A DNA stretch of 14,362 bases, taken from JAUVZF01 sp035529015 (GTDB taxonomy: Bacteria > Planctomycetota > Phycisphaerae > FEN-1346). Positions 7,176 to 14,362 of the stretch are shown one piece after another. The stretch covers positions 1 to 14,362 of the forward strand of contig DATKXP010000160.1 in assembly GCA_035529015.1 (NCBI GenBank). The letters are read 5' to 3'. The notes under the pieces are model-generated. The model was not told the origin of the DNA. It searched no databases and saw only the letters and a program-made list of their open reading frames with translations. Position 1 is the stretch's first letter, and each line of letters begins with the position of its first letter. Position numbers and translations under genes: made by a program.

Positions 7176-7196
7176 GCGTCGTCCGTGAGGCGACGC
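7176..7196 (+). promoter_or_regulatory. Putative SECIS hairpin, thioredoxin-fold gene
   Basis: GCGTCG (7176-7181) pairs with CGACGC (7191-7196). Inside it lie a single bulged U (7182), a CC/GG pair and a GUGA loop (7185-7188). The stem begins 15 bases after the UGA and the loop starts at base 25. A bulged U below a loop starting with GU is what E. coli SelB recognises in the fdhF SECIS. The hairpin lies beyond the TAG at 7167, so it is untranslated and free of coding constraint. It is not followed by a U-run, which argues against a terminator. Confidence 0.68.
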
Positions 7197-7244
7197 GCAC
7201 CAGAGCGAGACGTGCCCCCATCTGCAGCGCGACCCGCGTGCAAT

Positions 7245-9188
<1,944 letters not shown>

Positions 9189-9227
9189 GTTCACTCCTTT
9201 GCCGCGAGTTGATGGTAACCCGTTGCC

Positions 9228-9374
9228 GCGCGGCGGGTCTCCCGACCCGCCGCGCTCGGCACTCTTACCTGTGTGGCCCGGCTGGCTTGCCCAGCCGGGA
9301 GACACCGGACAGTTCTTCCGGGCTGGACAAGCCAGCCCGGCCACACGCGCGGTGGGTGAGGACACCCACCGCGC
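9228..9374. repeat. Cluster of four GC hairpins between selA and selB
   Basis: There are four near-adjacent palindromes. 9228-9255 has a 12-bp stem with loop TCCC. 9277-9299 has a 9-bp stem with loop CTTGC. 9318-9340 has a 9-bp stem with loop ACAAG. 9347-9374 has a 12-bp stem with loop AGGA. The middle two are also inverted copies of each other: 9271-9289 pairs with 9328-9346 over 19 bases with one mismatch. They lie in the 196-base selA-selB gap. On the minus strand none is followed by a U-run, so they may reduce or stabilise selB message rather than end transcription. Confidence 0.8.
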
Positions 9375-9384
9375 GGAACTGAAC

Positions 9385-10794
9385 CTAGTCCTCTGCGGCC
9401 GCGAGGGCATCGGCGACCGCGTCCACCAGCGGTTGCTCTTCGCCGTCCTGGAGCGTTCGCGGGTCGATGAGGACGCGGTCGTCCTGAATGCGCGCAAAGA
9501 CGCTTGGCGTGCCGCAGCGCAGACGTTTGGCCAACTCGTCGGGGCTGATCGCCTCGGGCGAGACGGCCACCAGGCGCGTCGGGACGTCGTGCGTGGGCAG
9601 CGACCCGCTCCCCAATTGTGAGAAGCCGTCGATGGTTGCGAAGGCGGCAGCCTTCGTTCGCTTGCCGAGCGTCTGGGCGATCCGCTCCGCCTGCCGGGCG
9701 ATGTCGTCGGCGCCCCGCACCAGCATCCGCAGCGTCGGCACGTCGCGCACGGCGGTTTCCTCGTCGAGGAAGAGGGTGAGCGTGGCTTCGAGCACCGCGA
9801 GCGTCATTTTACCGACGCGCAGGATCCGCGCGAGCGGGCTGGAGCGGATGACGTCGATCCATCGTTTCTTGCCGAGGATGATGCCGCCTTGGGAGGCGCC
9901 GATCAGTTTGTCGGTGCTCGATGTCACGAGGTCGGCTCCCGTGCGGATGGACTCCTGCAGCGTCGGCTCCGCCGGCAATCCGTACGTCGAGAGGTCGATG
10001 AGCGGGCCGGCACCGAGGTCGTCGATCAGGACAAGGCCGTGGGAGTGGGCGATCCGTTCCAGGTCCGCGAGCGGCACTTCCGACGAGAAGCCGTAGATCT
10101 TGTAGTTGCTCGGGTGCACGCGAAGGATGGCGGCGGTGTTCTCGGTGATCGCGCTGGAGTAGTCGCGGGGATGGGTCTTATTGGTCGTGCCGACCTCGAC
10201 CATGTGGGCGCCGCTTGCGGCCATGACCTCGGGCAGGCGGAACGACCCGCCGATCTCCACCAGTTGCCCGCGGGAGACGATGACCTCTTTGCCGGATGCT
10301 ACCGCGTTCAGGACGATCATGGTGGCGGCGGCGTTGTTGTTGACGACGGTGGCGGCCTCCGCGCCGGTCAGTTTCGCGAGGAGCGCCTCGATCCGCGCGT
10401 CGCGGCGAGAGCGTTTGCCGGTTTCGGGGTCGGCCTGGAGCAGCGAGTAGCCCGAGAGTTCCTCGGCCACCTGCCGCCGGGCCTTCTCCGGAAGGACCGC
10501 GCGGCCGAGGGCCGTGTGCAGGATGATGCCGGTCGCGTTGATGACCTTTCGGTAGTGCGGCTGGACCCAGGTACGGATCCGGGATCGGGCATCGGCGAGG
10601 ATCGCCTCGCGCAGGGCCGCTTCGGCTATCTCTTCTTCGGGCTCAGCGAGGAGACCGTCGCGCGCGCGTTCGACGGCGGCGCGGACGGCGTCCACGACGA
10701 TGCGCCGCGGCGCGACCGCTTCCTCGTCCTCCAGGTCCCCGAGGAGTTGGTCCACGGCGGGGATGTTTCGAAGCACGTCCTTGGCCGATGCCAT
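9385..10794 (-). CDS. selA: L-seryl-tRNA(Sec) selenium transferase SelA
   Basis: This PLP enzyme converts Ser-tRNA-Sec to Sec-tRNA-Sec using selenophosphate. The length is 469 aa, typical of the family. Conserved segments in order are VINATGIILHTALGRAVLP (~84-102), the VNNNAAATM loop (~151), LVEIGGSFRLPEVM (~178), EVGTTNKTH, RVHPSNYKIYGF, LIDDLGAGPL (~256-265) and STDKLIGASQGG, with the PLP lysine at Lys296 (Lys295 in E. coli). The start is ATG at 10794, with GGAGG 8 bases upstream and a good promoter 50-80 bases upstream. It is the first gene of the minus-strand selA-selB unit and diverges from the long selenoprotein gene at 11002. Confidence 0.97.
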   Translation of the reverse strand: MASAKDVLRNIPAVDQLLGDLEDEEAVAPRRIVVDAVRAAVERARDGLLAEPEEEIAEAALREAILADARSRIRTWVQPHYRKVINATGIILHTALGRAVLPEKARRQVAEELSGYSLLQADPETGKRSRRDARIEALLAKLTGAEAATVVNNNAAATMIVLNAVASGKEVIVSRGQLVEIGGSFRLPEVMAASGAHMVEVGTTNKTHPRDYSSAITENTAAILRVHPSNYKIYGFSSEVPLADLERIAHSHGLVLIDDLGAGPLIDLSTYGLPAEPTLQESIRTGADLVTSSTDKLIGASQGGIILGKKRWIDVIRSSPLARILRVGKMTLAVLEATLTLFLDEETAVRDVPTLRMLVRGADDIARQAERIAQTLGKRTKAAAFATIDGFSQLGSGSLPTHDVPTRLVAVSPEAISPDELAKRLRCGTPSVFARIQDDRVLIDPRTLQDGEEQPLVDAVADALAAAED

Positions 10795-10844
10795 CGCGCT
10801 AGCCTCCACTCTGGCCGGCCCGCCGGGCGGCCGGGTCGCGGGCC

Positions 10845-10873
10845 ATTGTACCGCATCGGCCCGCCAAAGCCAA
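10845..10873 (-). promoter_or_regulatory. Sigma70-type promoter for selA-selB
   Basis: Read on the minus strand, TTGGCT (10873-10868), a 17-base spacer and TACAAT (10850-10845) form a good promoter. The start would fall near 10838, about 45 bases before the selA ATG. It is divergent from, and about 70 bases away from, the promoter at 10945-10974. Confidence 0.78.
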
Positions 10874-10944
10874 GCGACCGGGCCGCAAGTCCCGGCTGCC
10901 CAGGTGGCGCAGAATTGATTCTCGAAACCGGAACTTTTATGTTC

Positions 10945-10974
10945 TTGGCGCATCCAAGAGGCGGATGGTATAAG
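10945..10974 (+). promoter_or_regulatory. Candidate sigma70-type promoter for the long selenoprotein gene
   Basis: TTGGCG (10945-10950), an 18-base spacer and TATAAG (10969-10974) lie just upstream of the ribosome site AAGGAG at 10988. Transcription would begin near 10981, leaving a leader of about 20 bases. The -35 box TTGGCG resembles TTGGCT of the selA promoter. Confidence 0.6.
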
Positions 10975-11001
10975 CACGCACCTTCGGAAGGAGCAACCAC
11001 C

Positions 11002-12309
11002 GTGCGGATGCTGGCCGCAATCGTGGCGGTGTCTCTCCTGTCTGCCGCACTGCACGCCCAGGGCACGTTTCCGCTGACGTACCAGGACGCGGAGGGTTCG
11101 CTCCAGGTCGTGACGCAGATGGCATCGCGGGGCTTCGGCGTCACCCCGTCCAAGCCGCCCGGGGTCAAGGGCGTGCCCGACGGCGCAGCCTGTTGTTCGA
11201 TGGATGTCGGCGGGAAATCGGTCTGGGCTGCCGTCGTAGGCGGTGACTCCCCCAAACTCTACGTGGACACCGACGGCGACAACGACCTGGCCGACGAGAA
11301 GCCTCTGGCCGGCAAGGCCGAGGGTCCCCAGATGGCGTTCGGGACAGTCGCACTTACTGCCTCCGAGGGAAAGCCGGTGAAGGTTGCCCTCCTGGCCTAT
11401 ATGGGCGGCAGTCCCGCCAAGCCCCAGTTCCTCCTGGTGCGGGGGGCCGGGTGTCTCACGGGCAAGGTCACGCTGGCGAGCAAGGTCTACGACGTGGTTG
11501 TGATCGACGGCAACCTCAACGGACGCTACAACGACACGCTCAAGGGCGATGCGATGCCCTCCCAGAACATGGACGCCCTGGTGATCGATCTGAACGGCGA
11601 CGGCCGGTTCGCGCCGCCGGCTCTCGATACCAAACCGATGGAATGGATACCCCTCGCAAAAGGCATCAAGGTCGCAGACACCTACTACACCGTCACCGTG
11701 GCGGCCGATGGGTCGAAGATTGAACTGGCGAAGACCGATCCCGGCTTCGGCACCCTCGATCTGGGGGCGTCGGATGTGGAAATCATGGGGTTTTCGGACT
11801 TCGGCTTCCAGCACATCCAGGGCGGCGGAAAGGTCCGCCTGCCCGCGGGTAAGTACATGCCCGTCATGGTCAGCCTGAACCGGACCGACGCCGACGGCGC
11901 CAAGTGGACGCTGACGCGGTCCGGCGGCACGGACAAACTCAGCCAACTCCGGATCGAGGCGGGCGAGACGTGTGCCATCGAACTTGGCCCGCCGCTCGTG
12001 GCCAAAACGGACGTGCGGCAGAACGGCAGGAACGTGGCGATCGGCTTCTCGCTGGTCGGCAAGGCGGGCGAGCAGTACGCCGCCGGCGCCACGAAGGGCG
12101 GCAAGAGGCTGCCCGCGCCGACCCTCGAGATCATTGACGAGGCCGAAAAAGTGATTCACACCGGCACATTCGAATACGGTTGAGGTGGCACCTGCAGGCA
12201 CTCATGGCGAGTGCCGGACGGGTTCAGCGGCAAGGTCGCCGTGCGCGTGAAACCCGAATTGGGGCCGTTCCAGTGGCAGTCCGAAAGGACCTGGCATACG
12301 GTGAAGTGA
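11002..12309 (+). CDS. Secreted selenoprotein, unrecognised family (long paralogue), UGA at 12181-12183 read as Sec
   Basis: The product is 435 aa with Sec at residue 394. A signal peptide (residues 1-20, ending ALHAQ) indicates export. The N-terminal half (~25-250) is absent from the short paralogue and carries Asp/Asn-rich loops DTDGDNDLADE (89-99), DGNLNGRYND (169-178) and DLNGDGRF (196-203), which look calcium-binding. The C-terminal part (~275-435) aligns with the 3298 protein: RLPAGKYMPV, GFSLVGKAGEQY, TGTFEYG, then UGA and GGTCRHSWRVPDG. After the UGA there are exactly 41 codons to TGA 12307-12309, then a terminator. U394 and Cys398 form the same U-x3-C pair. The start is GTG with AAGGAG 8 bases upstream; ATG 11008 is the alternative. 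The frame is open further upstream through the selA antisense strand, which is not coding. The function is unknown; a redox or metal-linked envelope role is inferred. Confidence 0.92.
12197..12215 (+). promoter_or_regulatory. Bacterial SECIS hairpin, long paralogue
   Basis: GGCACTC (12197-12203) pairs with GAGTGCC (12209-12215) around loop AUGGC. It has the same position and loop as the hairpin at 3846-3862. One stem pair is changed compensatorily (C-G here, U-A there), and an extra G-C closes the base. It is coded by CAC-TCA-TGG-CGA-GTG, with the same unusual TCA and CGA codons. Confidence 0.86.
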
Positions 12310-12336
12310 CTCTAGCGACATCTCGAATGTCGTCCG

Positions 12337-12367
12337 GGGAGGTACGCAAGCGCGTGCCTCCCTTTTT
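12337..12367 (+). terminator. Intrinsic terminator of the long selenoprotein gene
   Basis: An 11-bp stem (12337-12347 with 12352-12362, one U-G pair, loop AAGC) is followed by five T (12363-12367). It begins 27 bases after the TGA at 12309 but more than 150 bases after the UGA at 12181, supporting the longer gene. Confidence 0.9.
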
Positions 12368-12419
12368 CTGTCGGCCCGGCGGCCGGCAGGCAACAGACCG
12401 CAGCGGGAAAGGAGCGGGC

Positions 12420-13844
12420 ATGGCAACACGACGGTGGATGGCAAGGGCCGCTGTCTTGCTGGCCGCGATCGGTTCGGCCTCGGCTCTGATGGCGGCAGCG
12501 CCAAGGGACGACACCAAACCGACCGACGCCGAAGCCCCCAATCTGACGCTGCCGCAGCAGGCAGAGGACGCGCCCCAGGACTGGTATGCGCCGCTGAAGA
12601 ACATGAAAATCGGCCCGGGCACGCTCAGCATCGACGGCCAGTTTCGGACCCGGTGGGAGCACTACAACGATTACACCATCCAAGGCTATAACCGCGACGA
12701 GCACGACGAGGTGCTGATGATTCGGACGTGGCTGGGCTTTGACTACAGGCTCAGCGAAGACGCTCACGCGTACGTGATGTTCCAGGACGCCCGGTCCTAC
12801 GTCAGCGATCTGAACCGCGAGCGCTTCCCGCTGACGTCGCCATACTTCGACCAGGTTGACGTCAGGAAGGCCTACGTGGAGTGGAAGCATATCGGGGGGT
12901 CGCCGATCGGCTTCAAGGTCGGCCGCCAGGCCCTCGACTACGGCGACCGGCGGCTCCTGGGCCCGAGCAACTGGGGCAACGTCGGCGGGTTCTGGTGGGA
13001 CGCCGCGAAGATGTACATCGACACCGAGCCCGTGCAGGTGGACCTGTTCTACGGCCAGCGGGTCATCCGCGAACAGATCCGCTGGGACAACCGGCACTTC
13101 GACTTCGACGCCATGGGGGCCTATGCTCACTTCAAGAACCTGCCCTGCACCCTCGACGCGTTCTATATCCTGCGGTACGACGATCACGGCAACGCGCGCG
13201 GCGAGCGGGGGACCACCGGCGACATCCGGCGGCACACGCTTGGCGTGCACACGGCCGGCAACTTCCTGAAGAACTGGGATTACGCCGGCACACTGGCCGC
13301 CCAGTTCGGCACGCAGGGCGGCGACGACGTCGAGGCCTACGGCGCCAACGCTCGTCTCGGCTACACGTGGCTCGACTGCCCCTGGAAGCCCCGTGTCGCC
13401 GGCGAGTTCACCTACGCCAGCGGCGACCGCAGTCCGGCCGACGGCGAGAACAACACCTTCGACAACCTCTTCACCGCGCCGACCACGTACTACGGCCGGA
13501 TGAACCTGTTGTCGTGGCAGAACATGATGGACTACCAGGCCACGTTCGAGGTCAAGCCGACCAAGAAACTCAAGGCCTGGGTGGACTACCACTTCTTCCG
13601 GCTCGCCTCCGACACCGACGCCTGGTACTGGTTCAGCATGGCGCCGCAGCGGCGCGACCGGACCGGCAACAGCGGCCACGAACTCGGTCACGAAATCGAC
13701 ATCCAAATCAAGTGGACCGTCTCGAAGAACCTCGAACTCTACGCCGGCTACTCGTGGTTCCTGCCGGGGTCGTTTGTCAAGCACACCGCCGGCGGCGACG
13801 ACGCGGCCAACTGGGGCTTCGTCCAGTGCACGTACAAGTTCTGA
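12420..13844 (+). CDS. Outer-membrane beta-barrel of the alginate-export (AlgE-like) type
   Basis: This is a predicted outer-membrane porin-like protein of 474 aa. A signal peptide (about 1-27, ending LMAAA) is followed by a short Pro/Asp-rich linker and then a barrel from ~residue 50. Family-typical segments are DGQFRTRWEHYND, VGRQALDYGDRRLLGPSNWGNVG, NTFDNLFTAPTTYYG and a last strand WGFVQCTYKF ending in the aromatic residue expected for barrel assembly. Alternating hydrophobic strands fill the length. The start is ATG 12420, with AAAGGAG 5-6 bases upstream. Only 52 bases separate it from the upstream terminator, and I see no consensus promoter there, so it may depend on read-through or an unrecognised sigma factor. 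The lipoprotein gene follows after 20 bases. The substrate is unknown; the family name does not prove alginate transport. Confidence 0.85.
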   Translation: MATRRWMARAAVLLAAIGSASALMAAAPRDDTKPTDAEAPNLTLPQQAEDAPQDWYAPLKNMKIGPGTLSIDGQFRTRWEHYNDYTIQGYNRDEHDEVLMIRTWLGFDYRLSEDAHAYVMFQDARSYVSDLNRERFPLTSPYFDQVDVRKAYVEWKHIGGSPIGFKVGRQALDYGDRRLLGPSNWGNVGGFWWDAAKMYIDTEPVQVDLFYGQRVIREQIRWDNRHFDFDAMGAYAHFKNLPCTLDAFYILRYDDHGNARGERGTTGDIRRHTLGVHTAGNFLKNWDYAGTLAAQFGTQGGDDVEAYGANARLGYTWLDCPWKPRVAGEFTYASGDRSPADGENNTFDNLFTAPTTYYGRMNLLSWQNMMDYQATFEVKPTKKLKAWVDYHFFRLASDTDAWYWFSMAPQRRDRTGNSGHELGHEIDIQIKWTVSKNLELYAGYSWFLPGSFVKHTAGGDDAANWGFVQCTYKF

Positions 13845-13864
13845 ATCCGCCGAAGGAGACACGC

Positions 13865-14362
13865 ATGGCGCGGACTCGCACTACGGCAGCCGCCCTGTTC
13901 CTGGCAGGCGTCGCTGCGGCAGTCCTTACCGGTTGCCAGGGGGAGCCGCCGGCCAAGACCGACGCTCCGTCGATCAAACTCGGCCACGTCGGACACGACC
14001 ATCACCTGGCCCTGTACGTCGCGGCGTTGGAGGGCGAGCGGTTCAAGAAGGACTACGGCGTTTACCTGGAGGAGGTCAAGCCGAAGGAGGTGTATGACCT
14101 CGTGGACGGCGGCGCGACGCTCGCACGCCTCAACTTCATCAAAGTGGGCGGCGGGTCGCGCATGCCCGCCGCCATGAGCCGCGGCGAGATCGAGGTCGGC
14201 CTCGGCGGCGTCGTGCCGGTGGCCAAGTTTGCCGACGGAGGACAGCCGCTGAAGATCCTCTGCCCCCTGCAGACCGACGGCGACATGCTCGTCATGCAGA
14301 AGGACTCGCCGGTGGCCGACTGGGCATCGTTCGTCAAGGCGGCCAAGGAGGGCGAGAAGCCC
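13865..14362 (+). CDS. NMT1/TauT-like ABC substrate-binding lipoprotein, 3'-partial
   Basis: This is a periplasmic or membrane-anchored binding protein for an ABC importer; 166 residues are visible and the frame is open to the window end. The N-terminus MARTRTTAAALFLAGV and VLTGC give a lipoprotein signal with the lipidated Cys near residue 22. After a short linker comes IKLGHVGHDHHLALYVAALEGERFKKDYGVYLEE, the first strand-helix of the nitrate/sulfonate/taurine-type (NMT1, SsuA/TauA-like) fold. MSRGEIEVGLGGVVPVAKFADG and LKILCPLQTDGDMLVM follow, as in this family. A His-rich GHVGHDHH stretch sits where ligand-contacting residues often lie. The start is ATG with AAGGAG 6 bases upstream. It lies 20 bases after the barrel gene, so they are probably one operon. 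The ligand is unknown. Confidence 0.85.
   Translation, partial: MARTRTTAAALFLAGVAAAVLTGCQGEPPAKTDAPSIKLGHVGHDHHLALYVAALEGERFKKDYGVYLEEVKPKEVYDLVDGGATLARLNFIKVGGGSRMPAAMSRGEIEVGLGGVVPVAKFADGGQPLKILCPLQTDGDMLVMQKDSPVADWASFVKAAKEGEKP

Noticed and set aside
9228..9374. CRISPR array or rho-independent terminator
   Set aside because: The palindromes differ in sequence and spacing, with no repeat-spacer periodicity, and none carries a U-run on the minus strand.
9189..9497. N-terminal extension of selB upstream of 9188
   Set aside because: It reads through hairpin repeats and the selA antisense region and is low-complexity. SelB homology begins at VPEERVNITLG, right after a good ribosome site.
9889..12183. 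One long plus-strand ORF of 764 codons ending at UGA 12181
   Set aside because: Its first 371 codons are antisense to selA and its promoter. The GTG at 11002 has a ribosome site and a signal peptide, and the UGA is not the real end.
12307..12332. The second UGA of the long selenoprotein as another Sec codon, followed by a CGACAT/ATGTCG hairpin
   Set aside because: Readthrough would add only Leu before TAG. The hairpin loop starts about 13 bases after the UGA, closer than usual, and the short paralogue has no matching hairpin at its TGA 3955.
13842..13844. TGA of the barrel gene as Sec
   Set aside because: The barrel ends in the expected terminal aromatic residue, and a ribosome site for the next gene follows at once.
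12312..13862. Minus-strand ORF of 516 codons opposite the barrel gene
   Set aside because: Shadow frame; Val/Gly-rich without a family signature and antisense to a well-supported gene.

Overview
The window is GC-rich, densely coded bacterial DNA. Its style is Gram-negative: a lipobox, an outer-membrane beta-barrel and signal peptides. Long GC hairpins fill the gaps, and one secreted protein carries Asp/Asn-rich calcium-type loops. This suggests an uncultured Planctomycetota or related lineage, but that assignment is an inference and is not proven by any marker here.

The centre of the window is a complete bacterial selenocysteine (Sec) locus. selD (4182-5849, +) encodes selenophosphate synthetase fused to an N-terminal CxC cluster and a C-terminal AhpD-like domain. 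selC, the tRNA-Sec with anticodon UCA (5853-5948, +), starts 3 bases after selD. selB (7245-9188, -) and selA (9385-10794, -) follow on the opposite strand.

The main discovery is that three genes around this machinery appear to be selenoprotein genes that ordinary gene calling would cut short at an in-frame UGA. Two are paralogues of a secreted family I do not recognise (3298-3957 and 11002-12309). Each reads ...FEYG-UGA-GG.C..SWRVP.G..., and each continues for exactly 41 more codons (21 of 41 residues identical, no gaps). In each a hairpin with loop AUGGC starts at about base 15 after the UGA. Its stem carries a compensatory U-A to C-G change between the two copies. Intrinsic terminators lie just after the second, true stop in both. 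The third (6162-7169) is a two-domain thioredoxin-fold lipoprotein ending ...C-x6-U-A-K, with a SECIS-like hairpin (bulged U, GUGA loop) after its UGA.

Left flank: a partial ornithine cyclodeaminase/mu-crystallin family gene (1-978, +) converges on an APC-type permease fused to a PTS EIIA-like domain (1116-2981, -). Right flank: an alginate-export-type outer-membrane beta-barrel (12420-13844, +), then a partial NMT1/TauT-like substrate-binding lipoprotein (13865 to the window end, +). Three intergenic gaps (979-1115, 5949-6161, 9189-9384) carry tandem long GC hairpins that look like members of a dispersed palindromic repeat class.

Taken together: SelD makes selenophosphate, SelA converts Ser-tRNA-Sec to Sec-tRNA-Sec, SelB delivers it at SECIS hairpins, and the three neighbouring exported proteins are probable local users of Sec.
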